DNA from: DAOVRD01 sp964521715
GTDB lineage: Bacteria > Planctomycetota > Brocadiia > SM23-32
Assembly: GCA_964521715.1 (NCBI GenBank)
Contig: CAZFSS010000002.1
Span: 182,223-246,222 of the forward strand
Reading direction: 5' to 3'
Length of the DNA stretch: 64,000 nucleotides
Part shown: positions 16,653 to 24,303 of the stretch, in pieces
How the letters are laid out: the number at the start of each line of letters is the position of its first letter
How positions within the stretch are numbered: the stretch's first letter is position 1
The notes under the pieces: model-generated
What the model saw: only the letters and a program-made list of their open reading frames with translations
Database searches by the model: none
What the model was told of the DNA's origin: nothing
Made by a program: the position numbers and the translations under genes

Positions 16653-17637
16653 GGGAGTCTCTCTCGAGGTCGCAGGCCCAGCCGTGGTCGAGGCGGTCGA
16701 CGGGTTCGCCGTACGGCGAATAGATCATCTCGAACCGGCGACGAGCTTCGAGGATCACGCGGGGGCGCTGCGGGCCTCCTCCGCGCCAACTCCCGGAGCT
16801 ATGGAGGCCGAGCCCTCCTCCGGTCCGACTCCAGGAGCTATGGAGGCCAGAACCTCCTCCGCTCCAAACGCCGGAGCTACGGAGCCCAAGCCCACCACCC
16901 GACGGCCAGGAGCGGCGGATGCGGTCCTGGCGACTGCGAAGAAGCATGCGGAGCGCGCGGCGGTGCTGAACCTCTTCCGACATCCCGGCCAAACCCGCGA
17001 AGTTCTGGAGCCGGCCCGGGCAGCCGGCCCGCATCCAGGCGCGCGCGGCCTGGCGCTCGACCAGGCGCCGGTCGGGCTTGACGCCCTTCATGTGAAAGAG
17101 CAGCGGCCCATCGCTTCGGCCGGGGCTCACGCTGCCGAGGTCCTTGAGGGCGGCCGCGCTGCCGCCTGCCCAGCGGCCGCCAGGCAGCAGCCGGCGGTTC
17201 CAGAAGACGTGGCAGCGGTCGTAGTGGCGCAAGCGCTGGGTCGAGTGATCGAAGTCGCCCCACATCTCGCAGAGCTGGAGGTGAACGAGGGGCCGTTGCC
17301 CCGCCGTACGGCGGGCGGCCAGTTCGCGGATGATCCCCGCGTTGTATTCGGCGAGCACGTCGTCGGAGTCGAGCCAGAAGAGCAGGTCCGAGTCGGTCGC
17401 AGCCAGCAGGCGGTTGCGGGCCTCGATCCAGCCGAGCTGGCGCTCTCCCTCGTGCCGCAGCAGGCGGATGTGCGGATGCTGGCGCGCGACTTCGAGCACC
17501 ACGTCGGGCGTCAGGTCGTCCGAGCAGTCATCGAGCACGACGATCTCGTCGAAATAGGGCGCGATGCTGTTCAGAGAGAACCACAGCGCGTAGTCGTCGT
17601 TGTGGGCGGGGATGAGGGCTGTGAGGCGGTCCTTCAT
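16645..17637 (-). CDS. GT2-family glycosyltransferase with a 13-residue glycine-rich repeat
   Basis: The first 240 residues are a GT-A domain: LTALIPAHNDDYALWFSLNS, IVVLDDCSDDLTPD, and FWLDSDDVLAEYNAG with the DSDD motif. The protein then holds an odd segment, about residues 248-290, of three copies of a 13-residue unit like GGGLGLHSSGSWR, encoded by a 39-base tandem repeat at 16775-16891. Two CGCCGTACGGCG palindromes also lie inside the gene (one coding SPYGE, one RRTAG). The start at 17637 follows a 37-base gap from the methyltransferase gene. I expect the GT domain to work and the repeat to be a spacer or a recent expansion. Confidence 0.8.
   Translation of the reverse strand: MKDRLTALIPAHNDDYALWFSLNSIAPYFDEIVVLDDCSDDLTPDVVLEVARQHPHIRLLRHEGERQLGWIEARNRLLAATDSDLLFWLDSDDVLAEYNAGIIRELAARRTAGQRPLVHLQLCEMWGDFDHSTQRLRHYDRCHVFWNRRLLPGGRWAGGSAAALKDLGSVSPGRSDGPLLFHMKGVKPDRRLVERQAARAWMRAGCPGRLQNFAGLAGMSEEVQHRRALRMLLRSRQDRIRRSWPSGGGLGLRSSGVWSGGGSGLHSSWSRTGGGLGLHSSGSWRGGGPQRPRVILEARRRFEMIYSPYGEPVDRLDHGWACDLERDSHA
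16705..16720. repeat. CGCCGTACGGCG palindrome, copy 1
   Basis: TTCGCCGTACGGCGAA, perfectly self-complementary, inside the coding region of the 16645-17637 glycosyltransferase (encodes SPYGE). Confidence 0.75.
16775..16891 (-). repeat. Three 39-base tandem repeats in a glycosyltransferase gene
   Basis: Units start at 16775, 16814 and 16853, each beginning CCTCCTCC and containing GGAGCTA near the middle, about 75-85% alike. On the coding strand each encodes a 13-residue Gly/Ser-rich block, so the unit keeps frame. Confidence 0.85.
17300..17315. repeat. CGCCGTACGGCG palindrome, copy 2
   Basis: CCCGCCGTACGGCGGG inside the same glycosyltransferase gene (encodes RRTAG). Confidence 0.75.
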
Positions 17638-17674
17638 AAGGTCCGGGGCCCTTTCATCGTTCTGCCTTCAGGGT

Positions 17675-18235
17675 TCAGGGTTCCTTGACGACCCACCAGC
17701 ACCACGCCGGCCCCGTGCGCACTCGGTCGCCGAACGCCTCATCCACGGCACGCCTGACGCCCCACGCGTGATCCCACCGCCCGTAGTCGTGGCCGGAAAG
17801 GACTCCGTCCCTGCGCACCTTCGGCCACCAGAACGCGATGTCCTCGCGGACGAACTCGTATGCATGATTGGCGTCAATGAACGCGAAGTCCAGGCTGCCG
17901 TCGGGGACCAGCGCGGCGGCGTCGCGGCTGAACTCGCGCAGCACGACCACGCGGTCGCGGAAGGGCTCGATGCGCCGGCGGAATCGCTCGCAGGCGCGGT
18001 CCAGCAGGCGCTGGTTCGGCCATGCGATCCTGCGGCCCGCCCTGTCCGCGTCGTACTCCGGGTAGTGCCGCCACGGGTCCACGCAGTAGAGCTTCCGCAG
18101 GCCGGGCAGCCGCTTGAGGAGCGCGGCGCTGGTGCGGCCCTCTTTGACGCCGATCTCGGCGCCCACGGCGTGCGGCCGGTCACGGAGCAGCTCCGCCAGC
18201 ACGCCCCAGCGCGTCGTCGCCTTGATGCGGTTCAT
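17675..18235 (-). CDS. Class I SAM methyltransferase (Methyltransf_24 type)
   Basis: The 186-aa product begins at ATG 18235. Motif I reads VGAEIGVKEGRTSAALL, followed by KLYCVDPWRHYPEYDADRAG (acidic end of strand 2) and later LDFAFIDANHAYEFVREDI, which carries the family's H-x-Y/F loop. GDRVRTGPAWCWWVVKE ends the fold. These small methyltransferases commonly sit beside glycosyltransferases and methylate sugars or lipids. Its ATG overlaps the stop of the preceding glycosyltransferase-like gene (18232-18888) in an ATGA motif, so the two are translationally coupled. Confidence 0.85.
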   Translation of the reverse strand: MNRIKATTRWGVLAELLRDRPHAVGAEIGVKEGRTSAALLKRLPGLRKLYCVDPWRHYPEYDADRAGRRIAWPNQRLLDRACERFRRRIEPFRDRVVVLREFSRDAAALVPDGSLDFAFIDANHAYEFVREDIAFWWPKVRRDGVLSGHDYGRWDHAWGVRRAVDEAFGDRVRTGPAWCWWVVKEP

Positions 18236-18888
18236 CGCAGCGGGCTCCTCCAGCGTCTGGCGCCGTGGTGATGGATGAGGCCGGGGGCCTCGCCCTTCCA
18301 GGCGAAGCTGTGCTCCCGGCAGGTCCAGTGGGCCACGGGCCAGCCGGCCTCGAGCACCGCCAGGGCGAGGGCGTACTGGTCCAGCATCCACCAGTTTGTC
18401 TTGTTCTGCCGGCGCTGGGGGTCTTCCAGGCCGGCCTCGCGCACCGCCCGCATCCAGCGCGGCCACGACTCGGCGAGCGTAGACGCAACGTGCGCGCGGC
18501 ACAGGAACACGCCGGCGTTGAAGCCCGGCCGCGCCGGCAGGCCGAAGTGCCCGCACAGTGCCGACCACTGCGGCCCCCGAACCGATCCCTCGCTCCAGGC
18601 CGAGCCGACCCGGGCGTTGAACTCCGCCGCGCCGGCCGTCAGGAGGCGGAGCGGCCCGGTCACCTCCGTGTCTGCGTCGAGGAAGAGCACCCACGAGTCC
18701 GGCGGCGCGCCTCCGGCCGGCAGTGCGGCGGGCTTGACGCCGTAGGCGTAGTCGCCGGGGTCGACCTCGACGATGCGCACCCGAATGCCGGGATTATGGC
18801 GGGCCGCCGTGTAAGCGCTGGCGGCGGCCATGCGGCGATAGCGCGGATGCGGCGTGACGGCGTAGCAGACGGTCAGTTCGTCAGACAT
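18232..18888 (-). CDS. Glycosyltransferase-like protein
   Basis: 218 aa beginning MSDELTVCYAVTPHPRYRRM. The order VRIVEVDPGDYAYGVKP, then SWVLFLDADTEVTGPLRLL with a DAD motif, and NKTNWWMLDQYALALAV and SFAWKGEAPGLIHHHGARRW near the end, matches GT-A glycosyltransferases with a C-terminal acceptor helix (GT8-like layout). The His-rich end could bind metal. ATG 18888 overlaps the stop of the sulfatase-like gene (8-base overlap), and the stop overlaps the methyltransferase start. Confidence 0.72.
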   Translation of the reverse strand: MSDELTVCYAVTPHPRYRRMAAASAYTAARHNPGIRVRIVEVDPGDYAYGVKPAALPAGGAPPDSWVLFLDADTEVTGPLRLLTAGAAEFNARVGSAWSEGSVRGPQWSALCGHFGLPARPGFNAGVFLCRAHVASTLAESWPRWMRAVREAGLEDPQRRQNKTNWWMLDQYALALAVLEAGWPVAHWTCREHSFAWKGEAPGLIHHHGARRWRSPLR

Positions 18889-19693
18889 ACCCGAGCGCCG
18901 CCAGTTTCTGCTCTGTGCTTTCATCGCCGCGCGAGACGTCCCGATCGCGCGACTCGATCGCCAGCCACGGCACTTCGTAGAGCGCGGGGTATTGCCAGTG
19001 GCACTCATGCCCGAAGTTGCCGTCCACCTCGGGTTCGCAGAGGCACTCGCCGTGATCGGAGGTGACGACGACGGTGCCGTCAAGCTCCCGCGCGAGGAGG
19101 CGCGCCGCGTTCCAGGCGAGGCGCAGGTTGCCCTCGTAAGCACGGCACAGGAGCGCGGCGTCGAGCGCGCCCCGCTTCACCAGTTGGTCGGGACGCTTGA
19201 GCCCGTGGCAGGCGCGCCCGAAGTCGTGCGTGCTTCTGCCCCACCGCGCCGCGGCCAGCGGCGGCGAACCGATGTAGGGCGAGTGGGGTTGCAGATAGTG
19301 CACCACCACGCGCCGGCCGTCGAGCAGTCCGAACTGACGGTAGCCGCTCACGATGCCGTTGACGCTGAGCGGGTGGACCGACGGTATCTCCAACTCGGTG
19401 AGGCGGCCCCACTGCGTGCGCCAGACGCTGACCAGCTCGATCCCCAGCCCGAGGGCCCGCACTTCGCGGTCGACGACGGGATTGGCCGTGAAGTAGAGCA
19501 CGCCCAGCTCCCGAAGCAGCGGCCCAACGCGCGCGATCCACTGGGCGGTGCAGACGGCAGGCGAGCGGACGGCCTGCGCGCCCGCAACGCCCATGCGCCG
19601 CACGTGCGCCCCAAAGCAGTCGGCGCGGCAGGCGTCCAGGACGATCAGCGCGTCCCAGGGCACGCGGCGGATCATGTCAAGCTGAGACTCCAC
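18881..19693 (-). CDS. Sulfatase/alkaline-phosphatase superfamily protein
   Basis: The region DALIVLDACRADCFGAHV matches the sulfatase-superfamily opening strand, where LDACRAD is common in membrane-linked arylsulfatase-like enzymes, and GTVVVTSDHGECLCEP is the matching second metal site. Between them lie the RRVVVHYLQPHSPYIGSPP motif and STHDFGRACHG. No formylglycine-type C-x-P-S-R motif is present, so it is more likely a phosphodiesterase-like member than a true sulfatase. Start set at GTG 19693 (RVESQLDMIRR); a frame extends further left into repeat DNA, and ATG 19675 is an alternative. Substrate unknown; its place among glycosyltransferases suggests a role on glycans. Confidence 0.7.
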   Translation of the reverse strand: MESQLDMIRRVPWDALIVLDACRADCFGAHVRRMGVAGAQAVRSPAVCTAQWIARVGPLLRELGVLYFTANPVVDREVRALGLGIELVSVWRTQWGRLTELEIPSVHPLSVNGIVSGYRQFGLLDGRRVVVHYLQPHSPYIGSPPLAAARWGRSTHDFGRACHGLKRPDQLVKRGALDAALLCRAYEGNLRLAWNAARLLARELDGTVVVTSDHGECLCEPEVDGNFGHECHWQYPALYEVPWLAIESRDRDVSRGDESTEQKLAALGYV

Positions 19694-19695
19694 GC

Positions 19696-19806
19696 GGGAC
19701 CCCAGGTGCTGGGTAAGAGGTGCTGGGTGACAGGTTCTAGGTGCTAGACGTTCGTTGTTCGTTGTTCGTTGGTCGTTGTTCGTCACTGTCCACTGGCCGC
19801 TGGCTT
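19696..19806. repeat. Degenerate repeat run: AGGTGCTAGG/TTCGTTGTTCG/ACTGGCC units
   Basis: Left to right it holds AGGTGCTGGGTAAGAGGTGC-type units, then several TTCGTTGTTCG units, then CACTGTCCACTGGCCGCTGG. The right end is translated as the last residues (RQKPAASGQ) of the small membrane protein at 19783-19995. The same three components occur at 37421-37625. Confidence 0.7.
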
Positions 19807-19995
19807 CTGTCGTTCAACGCCGGCGCGGAGAAAGCCGAGGCCGAGCGCCCCCAGGGCAGCCCAAATGAAGTCCGGGATCTCCACGCCGCAATACGACAGC
19901 ATCCCGCAGAGCAGGATTGTCGCGGCGATCAGGTAGGTGCGTTTCCCCACGATCCACGAGCGGATTGGCTCGGGGGGCTCGACTTCATCGCTCAT
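19783..19995 (-). CDS. Small two-helix membrane protein, holin-like candidate
   Basis: The 70-aa protein has two membrane helices (RTYLIAATILLCGMLSYCGV and FIWAALGALGLGFLRAGV) separated by a short turn, which fits a small phage holin or other pore-forming protein. The C-terminal AASGQ comes from repeat DNA. It overlaps the next small gene by 11 bases within the phage-derived operon. Lysis role is inference only. Confidence 0.55.
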   Translation of the reverse strand: MSDEVEPPEPIRSWIVGKRTYLIAATILLCGMLSYCGVEIPDFIWAALGALGLGFLRAGVERQKPAASGQ

Positions 19996-20170
19996 CTCGC
20001 ATCTCCTTGATCGCTTGAGCCCACCTGGCGTCGGCGGCGTCGGCGCGGCCGAAAGCCGCCTGTATCTCTTCCGCGGTCACATCCTTGCCGGAGCTGATGG
20101 CCCGTTCGACGAGCACCGCCAGCTCGCCAATAACTCGCAGCAGCACCAGCGTCTCCGTCAGTTCATTCAT
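19985..20170 (-). CDS. Small helical phage-operon protein
   Basis: A 61-aa, mainly helical protein (LVLLRVIGELAVLVERAISS, then AEEIQAAFGRADAADARWAQ). Small overlaps at both ends (8 and 11 bases) show coupled translation with the lipoprotein upstream and the membrane protein downstream. No family recognised. Confidence 0.55.
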   Translation of the reverse strand: MNELTETLVLLRVIGELAVLVERAISSGKDVTAEEIQAAFGRADAADARWAQAIKEMRDER

Positions 20171-20516
20171 CGTTTCTGGCCTCCACGTCCATGAGCGCCT
20201 TCGTCAGCGCCGCCATTGCGCGGTTGTAGTTCTCGACCGCGGAAGTCTCCGGTTCGCCGGACTCCAGGGCGGCGCGCCATGCGTCGAGCGCGGCACGCGC
20301 GGCGGCGCGCCACACGTCTATCCGGGCCGCCTGTGCGTCGTCGATCAACCCGGCGCTGCGGAGGTCCGCCAGCATGCTGACCGTCGAGGCGTAGGCGTCC
20401 GTGGCCGTGCGGAGCTGGGCGCGCTGCGAGCTCGCGCAGCCGGCGACGACCATCAGTGCCAACCAGAGCGCCAGCAGAAAGGACACCCGTCGCCCCACGT
20501 CTATTCGCTTCCTCAT
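20163..20516 (-). CDS. Phage-operon lipoprotein
   Basis: The 117-aa product starts at ATG 20516 (MRKRIDVGRRVSFLLALWLA). The hydrophobic leader ends in a lipobox LMVVAGCASS, so the mature protein begins with a lipidated Cys. The rest is helical (LRTATDAYASTVSMLADLRS, ARAALDAWRAALESGE). Outer-membrane spanin-like lipoproteins of phages have a similar layout, but no direct match is claimed. It is followed by two overlapping small genes. Confidence 0.65.
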   Translation of the reverse strand: MRKRIDVGRRVSFLLALWLALMVVAGCASSQRAQLRTATDAYASTVSMLADLRSAGLIDDAQAARIDVWRAAARAALDAWRAALESGEPETSAVENYNRAMAALTKALMDVEARNDE

Positions 20517-20527
20517 TGCTTCCTCCC

Positions 20528-20547
20528 GGGCACGGCTCGCCGTGCCC
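20528..20547. repeat. GGGCACGG/CCGTGCCC inverted repeat
   Basis: Eight-base arms around CTCG, followed by CTACCGGTCACCGTCCACTCGCC; a shorter relative of the palindrome at 24265-24298, joined here to the ACTGG-type repeat. Confidence 0.5.
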
Positions 20548-20554
20548 CTACCGG

Positions 20555-23218
20555 TCACCGTCCACTCGCCACTGGCCTCTGCCGTGCGGCCATCCATGCC
20601 TTGATCGCGCGGATGGCGCGGTCGCGATTCTGCCAGTGGCCCGGCTGGGCCGTCGCGGCGGCGCTACGCTGCAGCAGGTCCTTGCAGCGATGGCCAAGCC
20701 TGGCGGGGATCCGGTGCCAGGCCGGCCGCCCGCCGCTGATGCAGAGCGAGACGTAGACGTCGTCCTCGCGGTGGCTCAGGCCGTCGAAGTCGGCGAGCGT
20801 CGGGATTTCCAGCGGCACGCGCTCCAGCAGCGCCCGCCGCATCAGCATGAACCGGCCCTTCACGACGTCGCACGCCGTGCCCGTCGTCGTCCCGTTGTGG
20901 TGGCGGCCGTGCCGGTAGTCCTTGCCCTCGACCTCCGACCAGCCGAAGAAGCCGACGATGCCGTCCGGGCATTCCTCGCGGCAGGCGGCAATCGCGTCCT
21001 CGAGCACGCGCTCGTCCGCGAAGACCAGGTCGTCGTCCATCGAGCAGACGAACTCGGTGTCGGCCAGCGCGGCGAGCGCCCAGCGCGGGAAGCAGCCGAG
21101 GTTCCGGCTCGACTGCACGGAAAGCTCGACCAACTCGTGATCCGGGGCCCGGCCGCCCTCGGGCGCGTTGTCCCAGAGGAAGACCTGCGGCCGGAGCGTC
21201 TGCGAAGCGAGGCAGTCGAGCAAGGGGCCGAAGTTCTCCGGCCGTTTCCAGTTGAGCAGGCAGACGGTCACGGACGGGTCCACCACGGATGGATTCACCA
21301 CGGAGACACGGAGGTCACCGAGAACGGCAGGAACAGGGGGAACGGCCCCGGACGGGGCCTGGGGAACGGCGACGGTAGGGGCGGTGTTTTGTGTCTTGCC
21401 GTTATCAAGGTTCTTGTCTTTCTCCGTGCTCTCCGTCCGGCCTTCGCAGCCGATGCTGCTACGGCGGAGTAGGCTGTCTCCGTGGTGCGCTTTGAGCGCC
21501 TTCGCCTCCGTCTTGAGCTCGTTGTCCTCGATCTGGTTGCGGTCGGCGGCGGGGTTGACGATGACCTTGCCGTGCGGAGCGAGCAGGCGGCGAGCCAGCG
21601 CCGCGCATTCTTCCTGCATCTCTCCGCCGACGAGCACCAGGTCGAACTCGCCGCCGATTTCCTGGCCGGCCCGCGGGTAGTCCCGGCCGAGCTTCGCCTT
21701 GAGGAGCTTGATCCCGTTGGCACCACAGATATCCCACCAGTTGTCCGCGCGATGGCCCGGCATCTCGACGGCGCTGATCTCGGCCTTCGGCAGGATCCTG
21801 CGCGCCAGGAGCGTGGCCTCGCCGGGCCGCCATTGGAGCACGCGCGCGCCGGCGCCGCCCGGCTTGTCCGCCGTACGGCGGACGATCTCACGGCAGGCGG
21901 TCTCCACCTCCGGCAGCCACTCGTGCTCGGGGTGTGGCGCGTCTACGGTCGCGTGCTTGCCGCAGAGGTGAGTGAAGACGTCCTCGACGGGCCGCGTCCA
22001 GCGCACGGGCGTGTTGCACTCGGTGGCAGCACGAAAGGCTTCTTCGGCGAGCCGGGCAACGGCCTTTGCGCCGAGCTGCCTGGCGCACCATCCTTCGAAC
22101 CGCCTCTGCCAGACCTCGCGACCGAACAGCAGCGCCGTGCAGCGCGCGGCGTTCTTCCACTTCTCGGTGCCCGCGTCGGGGACCGGGTTCGCCCCGCGAT
22201 AGAGATGGCGGAAGACGACGTCCCGGCTGAAAAGCACGGGGATATCGAGCAGGAAGGCCTTGACGGCGATGGCCTGTTCGCTGAAGCCCCAGCGCCCGGC
22301 CGTGTCGTCCCAGAGCGTGCCGGTGGCCGCCTCCAGCCGCTCGGCGGTGGCGCGGCCCATCACGTAGCCCGCCCCCATCGGCGCGGGCGAGCGCGCCCAT
22401 TGCTCCGTCGGCGCCTTGGCTATGTGCGACCACTTAGGCTGGAGGGCTTCCTTACGGTTGCAGAACAGGTCGCAGCAGAACAGGCGGTTGCCCTTCTGGT
22501 GCTCCAGCCCGTTGCTGCCCGCGCAGACGAAGCACTCGCTTTGCAGGGCGCGCCGGGCCAGCACCTCCAGGCCGCCGGCAGGGAACCGCATGTGGGCGTC
22601 GTGGAAGCTGACGACGTTGCAGCCGAGCTCCACCGCGAGCTTCCAGCCGGCGTTGCGGGCCCGGCCGACGCCGGCCGGTCTCTCGTGCCGAACGAGGCGC
22701 ACGTTCCCGAGCTCACGAGCGAACGAGCAACTGTCGTCCGTGGAGCCGTCGTCGACCAGGATGATCTGAAGGTCCGCGTCGCCGACCGATTCGGCGAGCG
22801 AACGCACGGTCTGAGCCACCTGTCCGCCCTCGTTCAGAGCGGTGACGACGGCGCCGATGCGGAGGGCGGGGACGGCGCCAGGGCAGTCAGGGTTGCACTC
22901 GGCAGGGCTGACGACGCGGACGGCCACCGGGTCGCGCCGGCAGTTGAGCCGCTTCGAGCAGGAGCAGGATCGCGAGGCGAAGATGCACCAGGCCTCGTAC
23001 CGCCCCTTCACCACGGAGGCACGGAGGCCACCGAGAACGGCGGAATCGGGGGGCACGACCACGCCAACAGACCCGGAGGCTTTGTTGCCGGTACCAGAGC
23101 CCTTGTCTTTCTCCGTGTTCTCCGTGTCTCCGTGGTGGACTTGCTCCCAGCGGCCCACCGGCAGGCCGGCGGCACGGCGCTGGGCATCAGCCAACCGCTG
23201 GCGCAGACTCGGCGTCAA
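20555..23218 (-). CDS. Fusion of a GalNAc-transferase-like GT, methyltransferase-like domain and second GT2 domain
   Basis: An 887-aa protein (TTG 23218 with GAGGAGGGG upstream). After a repeat-derived stretch (28-72) and a Cys cluster (78-112), GT domain 1 (about 118-345) has VTALNEGGQVAQTVRSLAES, VDDGSTDDS, a DAH motif (207-209) where ppGalNAc-transferases have DSH, and MGAGYVMGR with a WGFSEQAIAVKAFLLD acceptor loop. A methyltransferase-like region covers about 455-560 (ARVLQWRPGEATLLARRILP). A second repeat-derived stretch (about 578-648) precedes GT2 domain 2 (about 650-860) with VCLLNWKRPENFG, SMDDDLVFADERV. The second Cys/GT order is unusual. Likely activity: transfer of sugars onto the Thr-rich proteins of this operon; acceptor is inference. 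Confidence 0.72.
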   Translation of the reverse strand: MTPSLRQRLADAQRRAAGLPVGRWEQVHHGDTENTEKDKGSGTGNKASGSVGVVVPPDSAVLGGLRASVVKGRYEAWCIFASRSCSCSKRLNCRRDPVAVRVVSPAECNPDCPGAVPALRIGAVVTALNEGGQVAQTVRSLAESVGDADLQIILVDDGSTDDSCSFARELGNVRLVRHERPAGVGRARNAGWKLAVELGCNVVSFHDAHMRFPAGGLEVLARRALQSECFVCAGSNGLEHQKGNRLFCCDLFCNRKEALQPKWSHIAKAPTEQWARSPAPMGAGYVMGRATAERLEAATGTLWDDTAGRWGFSEQAIAVKAFLLDIPVLFSRDVVFRHLYRGANPVPDAGTEKWKNAARCTALLFGREVWQRRFEGWCARQLGAKAVARLAEEAFRAATECNTPVRWTRPVEDVFTHLCGKHATVDAPHPEHEWLPEVETACREIVRRTADKPGGAGARVLQWRPGEATLLARRILPKAEISAVEMPGHRADNWWDICGANGIKLLKAKLGRDYPRAGQEIGGEFDLVLVGGEMQEECAALARRLLAPHGKVIVNPAADRNQIEDNELKTEAKALKAHHGDSLLRRSSIGCEGRTESTEKDKNLDNGKTQNTAPTVAVPQAPSGAVPPVPAVLGDLRVSVVNPSVVDPSVTVCLLNWKRPENFGPLLDCLASQTLRPQVFLWDNAPEGGRAPDHELVELSVQSSRNLGCFPRWALAALADTEFVCSMDDDLVFADERVLEDAIAACREECPDGIVGFFGWSEVEGKDYRHGRHHNGTTTGTACDVVKGRFMLMRRALLERVPLEIPTLADFDGLSHREDDVYVSLCISGGRPAWHRIPARLGHRCKDLLQRSAAATAQPGHWQNRDRAIRAIKAWMAARQRPVASGR
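21283..21480. repeat. CTCCGTGTCTCCGTGG-type repeat within coding sequence, copy A
   Basis: Contains CACCACGGAGACACGGAGGT, CTTTCTCCGTGCTCTCCGTC and TTCGCAGCCGATGCTGC/CGGCGGAGTAGGC. It is read in frame between the methyltransferase-like and second GT domain of the 20555-23218 protein. Confidence 0.65.
21866..21883. repeat. CGCCGTACGGCG palindrome, copy 3
   Basis: GTCCGCCGTACGGCGGAC, perfectly self-complementary, inside the GT/methyltransferase fusion gene. Confidence 0.75.
22990..23140. repeat. CTCCGTGTCTCCGTGG-type repeat within coding sequence, copy B
   Basis: Contains CACCACGGAGGCACGGAGGC and CTTTCTCCGTGTTCTCCGTG and reads in frame as residues about 28-72 (VHHGDTENTEKDK) of the fusion protein. 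Confidence 0.65.
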
Positions 23219-23606
23219 GGTCGAGCCCCTCCTCCTGGGCGGCCTCCTTGGCCACGACCTGGCTGACCATGCCGCCGGCGACCGCCTCGACGAGGAAGTC
23301 GCCCTGCACTTCCGGCCCGGTGATCTTCGCGAGCGCCAGCGTCAGCAGCGGCTTGCAGCGCTCCCGTTCGACTTCGAGCGCAGCCTCCTCGGCCTCCTTG
23401 CGCTCGGCCTCCATGTCCACCGGCTCGAGGCCCTGCCAGAAGCCGGAGGGGCAATTCGCATCCGGCCCCTCCATGAAGCCGTCGTCGAGTTCGAGATCGC
23501 CGCCGCGCCAGTCGCAGTGCGGCCACGCCCAGACCGTCTCATGGCGGGTGTGGCGGTGCGGGCACGTGTGGCAGCGGTTGATTCGGGCCAGCTTGATTCC
23601 GTCCAT
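23187..23606 (-). CDS. Phage-operon protein with N-terminal Cys/His cluster
   Basis: 139 aa. The N terminus has RCHTCPHRHTRHE and a later HC pair, a possible zinc site; a helical charged middle (EAERKEAEEAALEVERERCK) and a hydrophobic C-terminal stretch follow. GGAGGT sits four bases before ATG 23606. It overlaps the start of the fusion protein gene by 32 bases. Unknown function; probably a structural or assembly part of the module. Confidence 0.6.
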   Translation of the reverse strand: MDGIKLARINRCHTCPHRHTRHETVWAWPHCDWRGGDLELDDGFMEGPDANCPSGFWQGLEPVDMEAERKEAEEAALEVERERCKPLLTLALAKITGPEVQGDFLVEAVAGGMVSQVVAKEAAQEEGLDLDAESAPAVG

Positions 23607-23615
23607 CGTTACCTC

Positions 23616-24245
23616 CTAGGCTGCGGGTGTGGTCGACGTGCCAGAGCACCAGAGCACGGTGCAGCTCGGGTCGGTCGTCTCGGTGCATACGCAACCTTCC
23701 CCGACGCACCATGGGTTGTATTCGTGGCTGCACTCCCAGGTCAGGTAGTCGCCGGTCGGGTCGCACTCCGGGTCCGGCCAGGGCGGGATGGTGAAGATGA
23801 AGCGGCAGTTTCGCCAGCCGCCGAGCCATACCGGGCAGATGCACTGGATCCAGATGACCCAGTGGTGGAAGTCGCCGCCCTGCCGCGAGTCCCACAGGAT
23901 GATGGAGTAGCGTTCGCCGTTCGGGCCGACCCAGCGCTTCGCCCAGGTGCAGTCATGCTCCCACTCCAGCACGTGCGCGCCGTTCAGAACGGACATGTCG
24001 CCGACGGGATATTCGGCCTCGGTGGTGGTGCCGCCGACTCCGATGCAGAGGCAGTTGCGCCCCTGGATGCCGGCGATGTCGACGCAGATGTGGTCCGGCA
24101 TGGGCGGGTCGCAGGCGTTGCAGCCGTTCTGCGGCCCGCCGCTGGGCGTCGTCGTGCTGCCCGGGTGCAGGCACTGGATGATCAGGTGGGCGGCTGCGCT
24201 CTTCAGCAGCCGGCCGCTGGAGGCCGATTTCTTCAGGTGGGCCAA
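23616..24245 (-). CDS. Cys-rich phage-module protein with one copy of the large protein's repeat domain
   Basis: 209 aa. One Cys-rich unit (about residues 85-185) has LNGAHVLEWEHDCTWAKRW, ILWDSRQGGDFHHWVIWIQ and CDPTGDYLTWEC, the pattern of the repeat units in the neighbouring 1038-aa protein. Short Thr tracts (GSTTTPSGG, GTSTTPAA) flank it. No signal peptide. Likely a minor surface component of the same particle or secreted complex. Confidence 0.65.
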   Translation of the reverse strand: MAHLKKSASSGRLLKSAAAHLIIQCLHPGSTTTPSGGPQNGCNACDPPMPDHICVDIAGIQGRNCLCIGVGGTTTEAEYPVGDMSVLNGAHVLEWEHDCTWAKRWVGPNGERYSIILWDSRQGGDFHHWVIWIQCICPVWLGGWRNCRFIFTIPPWPDPECDPTGDYLTWECSHEYNPWCVGEGCVCTETTDPSCTVLWCSGTSTTPAA

Positions 24246-24264
24246 GTGTTACTCCGTGCTCCGA

Positions 24265-24298
24265 GAAGTAGGGGCACGGCGCGCCGTGCCCCTACTTC
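24265..24298. repeat. 34-base perfect palindrome
   Basis: A self-complementary sequence centred on GGCGCGCC with arms GAAGTAGGGGCACGG. It lies between two phage-module genes; a 28-base copy sits at 38837-38864. Confidence 0.85.
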
Positions 24299-24303
24299 AA
24301 TGT

